Notes: generated from the letters alone by a model not told the origin. DNA of 64,000 nt from Galbitalea soli (GCF_010686725.1 NZ_JAAGWZ010000002.1:62001-126000); one strand, 5' to 3'. Positions 1 to 9,430 are shown, numbered from the stretch's first letter. Numbers and translations: made by a program.

Positions 1-381
1 AACCTGATCCTGCTCTACGGCGGATGGCCGCGCAGCGACGTCAACGTCACCGTGCTGCTGCGATGGATGCGCCAGGAGAACGGTCCGCCCAACTGGTGGA
101 ACCGCAACAATCCGCTCAACAACGGCTACGGCTCCGGCGGCAACGCCGGCACCGGCTCCTACCCCAACCTCATGGTCGCCGCCCAGAAGGTCGCCGAGAA
201 CCTCAAGCGCCTGGGCGCCTTCCATCCCATCGTGGCCGCCCTCGTGGCCTCGTCATCGACGAGCGACATCGAGCACGCGATCTGGGCCTCGCCGTGGGCG
301 GCGAGCCACTACGCGAACGGCACCCACTGGGCCTACTTCCCGGTACCGATCGTGAAGGCCCCCGCCAGCGCCTGGGGATGA
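1..381 (+). CDS. Probable cell-wall hydrolase-like protein, C-terminal part
   Basis: The reading frame is open from base 1, so the gene starts outside the window; 126 residues remain before TGA at 379-381. The tail contains a Trp/Asn-rich stretch (QENGPPNWWNRNNPLN) followed by a segment ending in SHYANGTHWAY. This resembles the C-terminal lysozyme/glucosaminidase-like region of secreted actinobacterial or phage endolysin-like proteins, but I recognise it only loosely. No domain can be assigned from the part visible. It ends 22 bases before the convergent sigma factor gene. Confidence 0.6.
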   Translation, partial: NLILLYGGWPRSDVNVTVLLRWMRQENGPPNWWNRNNPLNNGYGSGGNAGTGSYPNLMVAAQKVAENLKRLGAFHPIVAALVASSSTSDIEHAIWASPWAASHYANGTHWAYFPVPIVKAPASAWG

Positions 382-403
382 CCGGCGCCGGCACTCCGTC
401 CGC

Positions 404-973
404 TCAGGCGCTCAGCGCCTGGTCCGCCCCCAGCAGCTGGCGCAGTCGCAGCAGCCCGTCGCGCTGCCGCGTCTTCACGGCGGACGTCGACGCGCCGACC
501 AGGGCGGCCGCCTCGGCGGCGGTTCGTCCATCCAGGTAGGTGATGGTGAGAGCCTCGCGCTGCAGGGGCGAGATCAGGGCCAGCGCCGTGGTCAGGGTGT
601 CCCGGTCGGCGCGCGCGGCGACGTGCTCCCACACCTCATCGTGGGGCGGCGATTGCTCGCGGAGACCGGTGACACGGTCGCGGTCGCGGCTGGCCTGCGA
701 GGCGCGGATGCGGTCGATCGCGCGCCGTGCCGCCATGGTCAGGATCCACGAGAGCGCCGCTCCGCGAGCGGGCTGGAACCGTGCCGCGCTCTGCCAGATC
801 TCGAGGAACACCTCCTGGGCCACTTCTTCCGACTGGGAGAGGTCGACGAGCTGACGGCGCACGGTGGCGAGTACGCGGGTCGCCACCGTCTCGTACAGCG
901 CCTCGAAGGCCGCGTGGTCCCCGGCGGCGACACGGGCGACCAGCTCGTCGACCCGGCGAGATTCCTCAGTCAC
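404..973 (-). CDS. sigK: ECF RNA polymerase sigma factor, SigK-like
   Basis: A 189-residue sigma-70 family protein. Region 2 is seen around residues 23-90 (FEALYETVATRVLA, then SEEVAQEVFLEIWQSAARF) and region 4 near residues 125-180 (LISPLQREALTITYLDG and the recognition helix TAAEAAALVGASTSAVKTR). The size and the WILTMAARRAIDRIRA stretch match the SigK-type ECF group. It starts at GTG 973, with GGAAGGA just upstream as ribosome binding site. SigK proteins are normally held by an RskA-type anti-sigma factor encoded next door; none is present here, because downstream lies a convergent gene and upstream a two-component system. Confidence 0.9.
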   Translation of the reverse strand: MTEESRRVDELVARVAAGDHAAFEALYETVATRVLATVRRQLVDLSQSEEVAQEVFLEIWQSAARFQPARGAALSWILTMAARRAIDRIRASQASRDRDRVTGLREQSPPHDEVWEHVAARADRDTLTTALALISPLQREALTITYLDGRTAAEAAALVGASTSAVKTRQRDGLLRLRQLLGADQALSA

Positions 974-1096
974 GATGCGGTCCTTCCGACGGTGTTCAGG
1001 GTGTGATGCGTCGTCGTCAGGCTACGAGGGCGGGACGGCCGCCCACCGCCGGAATGTCTTACAGAACGCGGACAGTCCGTCCGCGGAAGTGCGCCG

Positions 1097-2224
1097 TCAG
1101 GAGGGCAGAATGAGGTCGAAGCGGCAGCCGCGGCCAAGGTTGCGCACGCTGATCTCGCCGCGATGCGCCTCGATGATCCCACGCACGATGGTGAGCCCCA
1201 GCCCCGCGCCGCCGGTCCGCATCCCGGCGAGCGGAGCCCGCGCCGCCGTTCCGCGCCAGCCCGCGTCGAAGACCCGGGCGAGATCCGCCTCGGGGATGCC
1301 GCCGCCCTCGTCGATGACGGAGATCGTGGGCCGCCCATCCGGTGCACGACCCGCCTGCACGGTGATCGGCGTGCCCGGCGCGGTGTGCTGGACGGCGTTC
1401 ACGAGAAGGTTCGAGATGGCGCGCGCCAGCTCGCGAGGATCGGCCCGCACGGTGAGGTCGGCGCTGTGCTCCGCGACCACGGTGATCCGCCGGTCCGCCG
1501 CGAGTGGTCCCAGCTCGGCGACCGCGTCGCTGACCAGGTCGTAGAGCGCGACCTCGCTGACGGTGAGCGTGAGCAGACCCGCGTCGATCTTCGAGAGCTC
1601 GAAGAGGTCGTCGACGAGTCCTGACAGGTGATCGACCCGCACGCGCATCTCGCGCAGGTACCTGCCCTGGTCATCCACCATGCCGTCTTCGAGCGCCTCT
1701 GCCATCGCCCGGATCCCCGCGAGCGGCGTTCTGAGGTCATGCGAGATCCCCGCGATGAGGTCTCGTCGCGCCGTCTCCAGGCGCTGTTCGCGCAGCCGCG
1801 ACTCGTCCAGAGTCCGGCTCGTCTCCGCGAGCTCGGTCGCGAGCCGGCGGAGCTCGATCCCCGCGCCGACGTCGCCGGGCGAGACGAGTCTGCCCTCGCC
1901 GATGCCGCGCGCCGCAGCCGTCAGCGAGCGGAGGTTGCGCGTCACGATCGCACCCATGCTGATGCTGAACAGGAGCGCGATCGTCGCCGCGACCGCCGCG
2001 ACCGTGATCGCGACGGTCAGATCGTGCTGCGACAGGAACATCCAGCGCGCCACCGCCACCATGCTGACGACGATCGCCGTCGCGGCAACCGCCACCACGA
2101 CGACGAGTTGCGCGAGAAGCGAGGCGCGGCGGAGGGCGAGCAGCAGCACGACGCCGATTCCGGTGACCCCCAGCGAACTCGCACCGGTGATCGCGCCCAC
2201 CGTGGCGAGGTCAGCCCACGACAC
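1097..2224 (-). CDS. Two-component sensor histidine kinase
   Basis: A 375-residue membrane kinase. About three hydrophobic segments occupy the first 95 residues, followed by a HAMP-like linker, a HisKA domain with H-box GISHDLRTPLAG, and an ATPase domain with N-box NLLVNAVQHT, G1 DEGGGI and G2 GGAGLGL. The start chosen is GTG 2224, which overlaps the end of the response regulator gene by 14 bases and is preceded by GGGGA; the longer frame upstream has no family similarity. It presumably phosphorylates the regulator encoded just before it. The signal is unknown. Confidence 0.9.
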   Translation of the reverse strand: MSWADLATVGAITGASSLGVTGIGVVLLLALRRASLLAQLVVVVAVAATAIVVSMVAVARWMFLSQHDLTVAITVAAVAATIALLFSISMGAIVTRNLRSLTAAARGIGEGRLVSPGDVGAGIELRRLATELAETSRTLDESRLREQRLETARRDLIAGISHDLRTPLAGIRAMAEALEDGMVDDQGRYLREMRVRVDHLSGLVDDLFELSKIDAGLLTLTVSEVALYDLVSDAVAELGPLAADRRITVVAEHSADLTVRADPRELARAISNLLVNAVQHTAPGTPITVQAGRAPDGRPTISVIDEGGGIPEADLARVFDAGWRGTAARAPLAGMRTGGAGLGLTIVRGIIEAHRGEISVRNLGRGCRFDLILPS

Positions 2225-2951
2225 GTGGCGTCCCCGAGTCGAAGCGGTAGCCGACACCCCACACCGTCGCGATGTGGCGCGGGGTCGCGAGATCGGCCTC
2301 GATCTTCTCCCGCAGCCGACGGACATGGACGGTGACCGTCGAGAGATCGCCGACCGTCCACCCCCACACGGCGGCAAGAAGTTCGGGGCGGCCGAAAGTC
2401 TGGTCGGGATGCTTGAGGAAGAACTCCAGGAGTTCGAACTCTCGACCCGTGAGGGCCAGCGGCGCGCCGTTTTTCGACGCGGTCCGCGCGGAGGGATCGA
2501 GCCGGAACGGCCCGAGCGTGACAGCGGCCTCGGGCGTGAACGCCGTGATGGAGCGACGAAGCACGGACTGCACGCGAAGCACGAGTTCGCGCGGAGAGAA
2601 GGGCTTCACGAGGTAATCGTCGGCGCCGGCCTCGAGCCCGGCGATGCGGTCGTCCTCCGACCCCAGGGCGGTGAGCAGGATGACCGGCGTCGCACCCTGC
2701 GCCCGCACCCGCCGGCACACCTCCACCCCGTCGATCCCCGGCAGCATCCGATCGAGAACGATGAGGTCGGGCGGCGTCTGCTCCAGCAGCCGCAGCGCCG
2801 CGAACCCGTCGGTGGCCTGGGTGACCAGCAGCCCGGCGGCCCGAAGGTAGCTCGCCGCCACCTCGGCGACCGTCGCGTCGTCCTCCACGAGCAGCACCCG
2901 GCGGTCGGCGAGGACGTCGTCCGAGGCGAGGGGCGCAGGGGAACTCCGCAT
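2211..2951 (-). CDS. OmpR/PhoP-family response regulator
   Basis: A 246-residue regulator. The receiver domain (about residues 17-130) has the acidic pocket VEDD, the phospho-acceptor Asp in LIVLDRMLPG and the conserved Lys in YLVKPFSPREL. The C-terminal winged-helix domain (about 145-240) has LTGREFELLEFFLKHP and ends with the family signature VWGVGYRFD. ATG 2951 is the first start before the receiver; the frame continues upstream only as antisense to the esterase. It is the first gene of a pair with the histidine kinase, which it overlaps. Confidence 0.93.
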   Translation of the reverse strand: MRSSPAPLASDDVLADRRVLLVEDDATVAEVAASYLRAAGLLVTQATDGFAALRLLEQTPPDLIVLDRMLPGIDGVEVCRRVRAQGATPVILLTALGSEDDRIAGLEAGADDYLVKPFSPRELVLRVQSVLRRSITAFTPEAAVTLGPFRLDPSARTASKNGAPLALTGREFELLEFFLKHPDQTFGRPELLAAVWGWTVGDLSTVTVHVRRLREKIEADLATPRHIATVWGVGYRFDSGTPRVVG

Positions 2952-3040
2952 CACGTCAGCGTATTGCGGTGGTCGCCGCTCCGCCGGATCCGTTCGTGTT
3001 CCGTAAGGATTCCGGGGTTTCTCGCTGCGGTCGCTCCCCG

Positions 3041-4387
3041 CTACCGCGCGTCGACGAGCGCGATCGCCGTCGCGTACTGCCCGTGCCCCACCGTGGAGAC
3101 GGTGTCGTAGACGCGAACCTCGTCGGCGAGGGTGCCGACCGCGGGAGCCCATGACGGCGACTCGCCGCGCACGAAGGCCACGGCATCCGCGTGCCGCACG
3201 GCGGCCAGTCCCTCGGGTGTCGCGCCGAGCGTGCCCGCTACGTGCGATTCCGCGAGCACGTCGAAGACGAAGGGCAGATCGATGCAGTGCGTCGCGCCGC
3301 CCGTGACGGGGCTCACCCACTCGAAGGAGTAAAGCCAGGTGCCCGCGGATGCGCCCGCGCGAGCGCGGGCGACCCGCACGCAGGTCGAGCGGAACATCGC
3401 GTCCGTCGCGCTCACCCCCTCGGCCACCTGGAACGCGCCGAACTCGTCGGTCGTGCTCCCCAGGACGAGCGGTGTGTCGAGACCGGTGACGGCGAGTCCC
3501 TCGGGCAGTCGCGGCGTGGTCGGCGCGTAGGCGAGCAGGAGCTCGCCCGACGCGGCGCGCCACTCGGCGCTCGCCGCCTGCAGGGCGGCGTCGCTGAGCG
3601 CCCCGAACGCGTCCGGCGTCGCCTCGATGCCGAGGTGGGCGGCGAAAGACCTCGTGAGCTGCTCGGCGTGCTCGGGCGTGATGATCTCGTCGATGCCGGA
3701 GAGGCTCATCGCGCGCGCGAACAGCGGCTGGGCGGCCTCGGTGGCGAGGAGGCAGAGCACGGCGCCGCCGCCCGCCGACTGGCCGGCGATGGTGACCCGC
3801 TCCGGGTCGCCCCCGAAGGCGCGGATGTTGTCGCGCACCCACTCGAGCGCGCAGATCCAGTCGAGCAGGCCGCGGTCGGCGACGACCCCGGGAAGCCAGC
3901 CGAAGCCGTCGAAGGCGACCCGGTAGGCGATGGTGACGACCACCACACCGTCGCGCACGAAGGCGCTGCCGTCGTACCACGGGCTCGCGGCGGAGCCGGC
4001 GGTGTAGCCGCCGCCGTGGATCCAGACCATGACGGGCAGCGGCTCGGCTCCGGCGAGGAGGCGGTCGGGTGCCGTGAACACGTTGAGCGTGAGCACGTCG
4101 TCGCCGGGGATCGTCGGCTCCGGGATGGTCGTCACGTCGGCGAAGGGCCGACGCTGCGGGGTCGCCCCCCACCGCGTCGCGTCGAACACCCCGTCGAAGG
4201 GCGCACGTCGTCTCGGCGCGAGCCAGCGCAATTCGCCGACCGGCGGATCAGCGTAGGGGATGCCGCGGAAGACCGCGGTGCCGCCCTCCACGAGTCCGCG
4301 GATGGTTCCCGCGGGAGCGGACACGATGGGTGCGGCGGTGCCGCTCGCCGGGGCGTCGTCGCCCTCGGCCCGGTGGAGTGGGCTCAT
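3041..4387 (-). CDS. Type B carboxylesterase
   Basis: A 448-residue alpha/beta hydrolase of the carboxylesterase/para-nitrobenzyl esterase family, hydrolysing carboxylic esters. The oxyanion-hole motif HGGGY is at residues 124-128, the nucleophile Ser204 lies in GQSAGGG, and the catalytic His is probably in THCIDLPFVFD near residue 367. No signal peptide is visible, so it is probably cytoplasmic. Length is slightly below the usual 490-510 residues. It is convergent with nothing and divergent from the 2OG oxygenase gene. Substrate unknown. Confidence 0.9.
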   Translation of the reverse strand: MSPLHRAEGDDAPASGTAAPIVSAPAGTIRGLVEGGTAVFRGIPYADPPVGELRWLAPRRRAPFDGVFDATRWGATPQRRPFADVTTIPEPTIPGDDVLTLNVFTAPDRLLAGAEPLPVMVWIHGGGYTAGSAASPWYDGSAFVRDGVVVVTIAYRVAFDGFGWLPGVVADRGLLDWICALEWVRDNIRAFGGDPERVTIAGQSAGGGAVLCLLATEAAQPLFARAMSLSGIDEIITPEHAEQLTRSFAAHLGIEATPDAFGALSDAALQAASAEWRAASGELLLAYAPTTPRLPEGLAVTGLDTPLVLGSTTDEFGAFQVAEGVSATDAMFRSTCVRVARARAGASAGTWLYSFEWVSPVTGGATHCIDLPFVFDVLAESHVAGTLGATPEGLAAVRHADAVAFVRGESPSWAPAVGTLADEVRVYDTVSTVGHGQYATAIALVDAR

Positions 4388-4550
4388 GATGCCACCATTC
4401 TCCTCGCCGGGGCGACTGTCAATACCGAATGGCTATTCGGTTTTGGGGACCGCACCACGATCGCGAGATACTGGTGTCGACTGCCGAACCTCCGCTCCGC
4501 CGCCCCACCCGCACCGCCCAACCGTTCCCCGATCGTTCCGAGGAGGCCCC

Positions 4551-5609
4551 GTGCCCGAGACCGCCGCGTTCCACGTTCCCGCCATCGACATCTCGCCCTA
4601 CATCGCAGGGGGCAGCGCGGAGGAGAAGCAGGCGGTCGCCCGGGCCTTCGACGAGGCCGCGCGCACGGTGGGCTTCATGCAGATCACCGGCCACGGCATC
4701 CCTCTCGAATCCTGGGCGCGCCTGGGCCGGGCGAGCGACCGGTTCTTCGAACTGAGCCTCGAGCAGAAGAAGCGCTACCGTGCACCGAAGGGGGTGAACC
4801 GCGGGTACAGCCCGCCCAAGTCGGAGCGGCTCAGCCTGAGCCTCGGCGTCGAGAAGGCGGAGCGCATGAACGACTTCTTCGAGGCGTTCAATGTGGGGGC
4901 GACGGCCGCCGACTACGCGCACGCGGGCGTGAGCGAGGCCGACTACGCCGACAACATCTGGCCGGAGGAGACCGAGACCTTCCGCGACGACGTCGAGCTC
5001 TGGATGACGAACGCCACCGCGGTCGCGCACGTGATGATGGCGATCTTCGCCGACGCGCTCGGCCTGCCGAGCGACTACTTCGCCGCCTACACCGACCACT
5101 CGCTCAACGTGCTGCGCATGAACAACTACGCACTGCCCGAGGGGGAGCGGGTCACGCTCGACGGCGACCTCATCGGCATGGGTGAGCACACCGACTTCGG
5201 CATCGTCACCCTGCTCTGGGCCGACGACGTGAAGGGGCTGCAGGTGCTCGGTGAGGACGGGTCGTGGAACGACGTCTCGCCCCTGCCCGGCGCCCTGCTG
5301 GTCAATCTCGGCGACCTGACCGCGCGCTGGACCAACGAGAAGTGGAAGTCGACGCTCCACCGCGTCAAGCCCCCGGTCGTGGGCGGCACGATCAAGCGTC
5401 GGCGCTCGGCCGCGTTCTTCTTCGACGGCAATGTGGATGCCCTCATCACGACCCTGCCCGGCTGCGTCGAGCCGGGGGAGCGCGAGCTGTACGCGCCGAT
5501 CACCGTGAGTGAGCACATTCAGGCCAAGCTCCGCGGCTCGCGGGAGCTGCAGAAGAACACGGGCGACATCGAGCGCGAGGCGCAGCGGGTGCTCTCCAGC
5601 CGGTACTAG
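4551..5609 (+). CDS. 2-oxoglutarate/Fe(II)-dependent oxygenase, isopenicillin N synthase family
   Basis: A 352-residue non-haem iron oxygenase. The N-terminal DIOX_N region runs to about residue 120; the C-terminal jelly-roll domain carries the iron-binding His213 and Asp215 in GEHTDFG, distal His270 in STLHRV, and the 2OG-binding Arg/Ser pair in KRRRSAAFF. The GTG at 4551 is preceded by AGGAGG at 4541-4546, which decides the start; the frame is open further upstream but without similarity. The substrate cannot be inferred from neighbours. Related bacterial proteins are often annotated only as 2OG oxygenases. Confidence 0.9.
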   Translation: MPETAAFHVPAIDISPYIAGGSAEEKQAVARAFDEAARTVGFMQITGHGIPLESWARLGRASDRFFELSLEQKKRYRAPKGVNRGYSPPKSERLSLSLGVEKAERMNDFFEAFNVGATAADYAHAGVSEADYADNIWPEETETFRDDVELWMTNATAVAHVMMAIFADALGLPSDYFAAYTDHSLNVLRMNNYALPEGERVTLDGDLIGMGEHTDFGIVTLLWADDVKGLQVLGEDGSWNDVSPLPGALLVNLGDLTARWTNEKWKSTLHRVKPPVVGGTIKRRRSAAFFFDGNVDALITTLPGCVEPGERELYAPITVSEHIQAKLRGSRELQKNTGDIEREAQRVLSSRY

Positions 5610-5856
5610 CGGCGGCTCAGCGACGCGCGGCCGCGCGTCCCCCATCAGCAGTGAATCCGCTGAATATCGGGTGAGTCGGTGGCAACCGGCGTAGCGTTAA
5701 TGCATCCTGCCGGTCGCCCTTTGGGTTGGGCGAGGGCGTCTCAGGCGTCCAGCCGGCTGGAGAATAGGGCTCCGAGACGAGATTCGGGTTTTCGCCACGG
5801 GGCCCGCTCCGCGCCCCTTCTCGGGCGTTTGCGAGAGCCCGGGCCGCCGCTGCAGC

Positions 5857-5953
5857 GTGCGACCCGGGCCCGTGCAAACTGGGCCCGTGCAACTCGGGCC
5901 CGTGCGACCAGGACCCGTGCAACGAGGCCGCGTGCGACCCCAGCCCGTGGGCG
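5857..5953. repeat. Minisatellite: six 15-bp tandem units in a gene-free gap
   Basis: Six consecutive 15-base units start at 5857, 5872, 5887, 5902, 5917 and 5932 and follow the pattern GTGCRACYCGGGCCC with a few substitutions; a partial seventh begins at 5947. The surrounding gap (5610-5983) shows no plausible gene; an open frame through the repeat on the minus strand is only a consequence of the 15-base period. Other short-period repeats of similar kind occur elsewhere in this window. Confidence 0.85.
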
Positions 5954-5983
5954 CCGCCCCGATCAGTGACGGCGCCCGGCGAA

Positions 5984-6814
5984 CTAGTTGATCTCGCTCG
6001 GGTTGCCACCCACGCGTCGGTTCTCGTCGAGCGCGTCGATCGCCGCGAACTCCTCGGCGCTCAGCTCGAAGCCGAACACGTCGAAGTTCTCGGCCATCCG
6101 CTCGCGCGAGTTCGACTTCGGGATCACGATGTTGCCGGTCTGCAGGTGCCAGCGGAGCACGACCTGCGCCGGCGAGACGCCGTGGCTGGCGGCCGCCGCC
6201 TGCACCGGCGCCAGGTCGAACAGCGGGTACTTGCCCTGCCCGAGCGGTCCCCACGCCTCCGTCGCGATGCCGTGCTGCGCCTGGAAGGCGCGCAGTTCGC
6301 GCTGCTGGAAGATCGGGTGCAACTCCACCTGGTTCACCGCGGGCACGACGTCGGTCTCGGCCAGCAGTCGCTCGAGGTGCGGGATGAGGAAGTTGCTGAC
6401 GCCGATCGACTTGGCTCGGCCATCCGCCGCGAAGGTCTCGAAGGTGCGCCAGGTCTCGACGTACAGGTCGTTCGCGGGCATCGGCCAGTGGATGAGGTAA
6501 AGGTCGAGGTAGTCGAGCCCCAGCATGTCGAGACTGCGCGCGAAGGCCCCCTCCACGTCGCGGGCCTTGTGGTGATCGTTGCGAAGCTTCGTGGTGATGA
6601 AAAGTTCCTCGCGCGGAATCCCCGAGGCGCGCAGGGCGGCGCCGACCTGCGTCTCGTTGTTGTAGCCGGTCGCGGTGTCGATGTGGCGGTACCCCACGGC
6701 GAGGGCATCCTCGACGACGCGTTGCGTGTCGTCGGGGTCGACGAGGAAGACGCCGAAGCCGAGCTGCGGGATCGTCGTGCCGGAGGTGAGGGTCAGAGTG
6801 GGGGTGTTGGTCAT
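5984..6814 (-). CDS. Aldo/keto reductase
   Basis: A 276-residue NADPH-dependent oxidoreductase of the 2,5-diketo-D-gluconate reductase type. The catalytic tetrad is visible as Asp46 and Tyr51 (HIDTATGYNNE), Lys76 (TTKLRN) and His109 (LIHWP). The cofactor-binding segment IPKSNSRERMAEN is near the C-terminus, which suggests NADPH use. TAGCGT lies six bases before the ATG and may be its -10 element. It is divergent from the LysR regulator gene, which is therefore its likely regulator. Confidence 0.93.
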   Translation of the reverse strand: MTNTPTLTLTSGTTIPQLGFGVFLVDPDDTQRVVEDALAVGYRHIDTATGYNNETQVGAALRASGIPREELFITTKLRNDHHKARDVEGAFARSLDMLGLDYLDLYLIHWPMPANDLYVETWRTFETFAADGRAKSIGVSNFLIPHLERLLAETDVVPAVNQVELHPIFQQRELRAFQAQHGIATEAWGPLGQGKYPLFDLAPVQAAAASHGVSPAQVVLRWHLQTGNIVIPKSNSRERMAENFDVFGFELSAEEFAAIDALDENRRVGGNPSEIN

Positions 6815-6852
6815 GCTTCCACGCTAGGCGCGGCGGGCCACGCAGTCCAACA

Positions 6853-6874
6853 CATGAAACTTCACTCATTCATG
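6853..6874. promoter_or_regulatory. Dyad between aldo/keto reductase and lysR genes
   Basis: CATGAA, ten bases, then TTCATG form an inverted repeat in the short divergent intergenic region. Position and shape fit a LysR-type regulatory box controlling both genes. The assignment to the neighbouring LysR protein is inference. Confidence 0.5.
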
Positions 6875-6897
6875 CCCCGTGGTGATAAATTGGGGTG

Positions 6898-7851
6898 ATG
6901 GACCTTCGCCAGATGGAGTACTTCGTCGCGCTCGCCGAGGAGCAGCAGTTCACCCGGGCGGCCGAGCTGACCCGGGTCTCGCAGTCGGGCCTGAGCGCGA
7001 GCATCCGCACACTCGAAGACGAGTTGCAGACGCCCCTGTTCGTACGCACCACCCGGCGGGTCGAGCTCACGGAGGCGGGCCTCGCGCTGCTGCCCCACGC
7101 CCGGGCGATGCTCGCCCAGGCGACCGCGGGCAAGGATGCGGTGGTCGCCACCCGCGCGGAGCTCACGGGTCAAGTGAACATCGGCGGCGAGCAGTGCCTC
7201 GGCATCGATGTGCCCGAGTTGCTCGCCCGGTTCAACAGCCGCTACCCCAAGGTGCGCGTGAGCTACGAGCAGGCGGGCACTCTCGCTTTGCTCTCCGCGA
7301 TGCGGGCGGGCGAACTCGACATCGCCTTCATCGCCGGCAGCGATGCACCGCCGCGCGCGAAGGAGTCTGGCGCGCGAGCCATCGAGCGCCGCACTCTCGC
7401 GACGGAGCCGCTCGTCCTCCTCTGCTCGCCCCAGTCGCCGGTCGCCCGCAAGTCGCGCGTGACGCTCGCCGAGATCGAGGGCGAGGCCTTCGTCGACTTC
7501 CACGAGTCGTGGGCGATCCGCGCGATCAACGACGAGGCGTTCGGGGCGGCGTCGCTCCTGCGCACCGTGCGCTTCACCGTGAACGAGGTGCACACCCTGC
7601 TCGACCTCGTGCACCGTCAGCTCGGCATCGCCGTCGTACCGAGGCCGATCGCCTCCAAGCCGCAGGCGCAGGGGCTCGTGAAGATCCCGCTCGCGGGCGA
7701 CCGCATCCCCAACTGGGTGCTCGGGGTCGCGGTCCCCGCGCGCGACGCGACGGGCGGCGTCACCGAGCACCTGCTCGACATGCTGCCCACCGACGGACCG
7801 GTCGCCGGCACGGGAGCCGGGCCCACGCCGCTGCCCGCCGTCGTCGGCTGA
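6898..7851 (+). CDS. LysR-family transcriptional regulator
   Basis: A 317-residue regulator. The N-terminal winged helix-turn-helix is typical (MDLRQMEYFVALAEEQQF, then SQSGLSASIRTLEDEL), followed by a periplasmic-binding-protein-like effector domain from about residue 90. TAAATT lies six bases upstream of ATG 6898, so this start is preferred over the GTG three bases earlier; transcript may be leaderless. Divergent from the aldo/keto reductase gene, its probable target. The effector is unknown. Confidence 0.93.
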   Translation: MDLRQMEYFVALAEEQQFTRAAELTRVSQSGLSASIRTLEDELQTPLFVRTTRRVELTEAGLALLPHARAMLAQATAGKDAVVATRAELTGQVNIGGEQCLGIDVPELLARFNSRYPKVRVSYEQAGTLALLSAMRAGELDIAFIAGSDAPPRAKESGARAIERRTLATEPLVLLCSPQSPVARKSRVTLAEIEGEAFVDFHESWAIRAINDEAFGAASLLRTVRFTVNEVHTLLDLVHRQLGIAVVPRPIASKPQAQGLVKIPLAGDRIPNWVLGVAVPARDATGGVTEHLLDMLPTDGPVAGTGAGPTPLPAVVG

Positions 7852-7864
7852 CCCGCCCGACCGC

Positions 7865-7917
7865 CACCCCGGGTGCGGCGGTCACCCCGAGTGCGGTACC
7901 TACCCCGAGTGCGCCTC
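7865..7917. repeat. Three 18-bp tandem units across the 3' end of the RamB-like gene
   Basis: Units starting at 7865, 7883 and 7901 follow (C/T)ACCCCGAGTGCGGNNNN. The stop codon of the leftward regulator gene (7900-7902) lies within the repeat, so the last residues of that protein are encoded by a repeat unit. Confidence 0.7.
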
Positions 7918-9327
7918 GAGGAAGGCGTAGAGCTCCTGGTCATCCACCCCGGGAAAGGTGCCGCTCGGCAACGGAGACAGGATGTGCGCGTGCAGCTTGG
8001 CGCTCGACCACGCCTTGCCCGCCCACCGCGATGACAGCTCGCGCGCCGGCGTCGAGCAGCAGGCCTGGTCGGGACAGGTCGACTTCTCCCGTAGTTCGGT
8101 CTCGCGCCCGCGGAACCACTTGGCGTGCGCGAAGGGCACGCCAATGGTGATCGAGAACTCCTCCGCGCTGCCGGTGCCCGTCTGGGTGGAGTCCCAGAAA
8201 GTCCCCTCCGGCGTGTCGGTGTACTGGTAGAACTCGGTCGTGCGGTTCACACGGTCGAAGGCCCGTCGCGCGCTCCAGTGGCGGCAGACCAGCTGCCCCT
8301 CGGTCGAGCCCGTGACGTCGACGGGCAACCTCAGGCCGTCGTTCTCGTACGCCTTGTAGACCGCCCCGTCGTCGCCCACGCGCAAGAAGTGGCAGGTGAT
8401 GTCGAGGTGCGAGGTCGCGAGGTTGGTGAAGCGCAGTGCGGCGGCCTCGTGGGTGACTCCGAACGCGTCGCGGAAATCCTCGACGGCGATGTTGCGCTCC
8501 GTCTTGGCGGCCGCGAGGAACTCCACGGACTGGCGGAGCGGCATGAGGCACGCGGCCGCGAAGTAGTTGATCTCCAGGCGCTGCTGCAGGAACTCGGCGT
8601 AGCTCTGCGGCTCGTGGTGGCCGAGCACGCGGTGGGCGATCGCCTGGAGCGCCATCGAGCGCAGGCCGTGGCCGCCGGGGATGGACGCGGGCGGCAGGTA
8701 GATCCGGCCGTTCTCGAGGTCGGTAACGGAGCGCGCGGAGTGCGGGAGGTCGTGCACGTGCACCAGTTCGAAACCGAGGCCGGCGGCCATCCGGGAGACG
8801 GAGCGATGGGTGAGCGCACCGGAGACGTGTCCGACCTCGCCCACCATCCGCTGCGCGATCTCCTCGATATCGGGCAGATAGTTGTCCTTGGTGCGCATGA
8901 GCTGGCGCAGCTCGGTGTTGGCGCGACGGGCCTCCTCCGGCGTCGCGATGGCCTCGCGCTCCCGCCGCGCGATCTCGGCGTGCAGACCGATGATGGCGCG
9001 GAGCGTGTCGTCGGTCATCGACTTGGATGCCCGCAGCGTCGGCAATCCCAGCGAGCTGTACAGCGCCCCCTGCTGGATGCGCTCCAGCTCGATCTCGAGG
9101 GCGGCGCGCGGGCTGGGCGGCTCGGTGGAGAGCAGGTCGGCGACCTCCACGCCCAGTCGCTGGGCGAGGGCGGCGAGCAGGGTGAGCCGCGGCTCACGCT
9201 TGCCGTTCTCCATGAGGGAGAGCTGGCTGCCGGCGATGCCCACCGCGGCCCCCAGCTCGTCCAGGGTGAGGCCGGCACCGGTGCGGTAGTGCCGGATGCG
9301 CTGGCCCAGCGTCGTCAGATTGCTCAT
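7900..9327 (-). CDS. RamB-like XRE-family regulator with short-chain fatty acid regulator domain
   Basis: A 475-residue regulator. Residues 8-65 form an XRE helix-turn-helix ([20 protein letters not shown], then [14 protein letters not shown]). The middle has an IrrE-like stretch with [13 protein letters not shown], and the C-terminal half is the cysteine-rich ScfR/DUF2083-type domain (CPDQACC). This architecture is that of RamB/PrpR, which in corynebacteria and mycobacteria control acetate, propionate and glyoxylate-cycle genes. It is divergent from pckG, which makes a role in the switch between glycolysis and gluconeogenesis plausible. The target assignment is inference. Confidence 0.9.
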   Translation of the reverse strand: MSNLTTLGQRIRHYRTGAGLTLDELGAAVGIAGSQLSLMENGKREPRLTLLAALAQRLGVEVADLLSTEPPSPRAALEIELERIQQGALYSSLGLPTLRASKSMTDDTLRAIIGLHAEIARREREAIATPEEARRANTELRQLMRTKDNYLPDIEEIAQRMVGEVGHVSGALTHRSVSRMAAGLGFELVHVHDLPHSARSVTDLENGRIYLPPASIPGGHGLRSMALQAIAHRVLGHHEPQSYAEFLQQRLEINYFAAACLMPLRQSVEFLAAAKTERNIAVEDFRDAFGVTHEAAALRFTNLATSHLDITCHFLRVGDDGAVYKAYENDGLRLPVDVTGSTEGQLVCRHWSARRAFDRVNRTTEFYQYTDTPEGTFWDSTQTGTGSAEEFSITIGVPFAHAKWFRGRETELREKSTCPDQACCSTPARELSSRWAGKAWSSAKLHAHILSPLPSGTFPGVDDQELYAFLEAHSG

Positions 9328-9342
9328 AGCTGCAGATTATCT

Positions 9343-9360
9343 AAAGTTTCGCAATTCTTT
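9343..9360. promoter_or_regulatory. Candidate RamB-type operator between ramB-like gene and pckG
   Basis: AAAGTTTCGCAATTCTTT is an imperfect palindrome (AAAG, N2, T, N, GC, N, A, N2, CTTT) and resembles the AAAGTTTGCAAA-type sites I recall for corynebacterial RamB. It lies 16 bases upstream of the regulator start and 71 upstream of pckG. Confidence 0.5.
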
Positions 9361-9430
9361 CTACCAACAATCTCGATATGGAGCTTTCAAACCGACGCAT
9401 TCTTTAAAAACCGACCGAAAGGTGAACCCA

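Noticed and set aside
1680-3110. Long plus-strand open frames across the two-component genes and similar long frames elsewhere
   Set aside because: They are antisense shadows caused by high GC: composition is Arg/Ala/Gly/Pro/Ser rich, no motifs, and a well-supported gene occupies the other strand.
5857-5953. Regular repeats considered as a CRISPR array
   Set aside because: Units are contiguous with a 15-base period and no spacers; no cas genes in the window.
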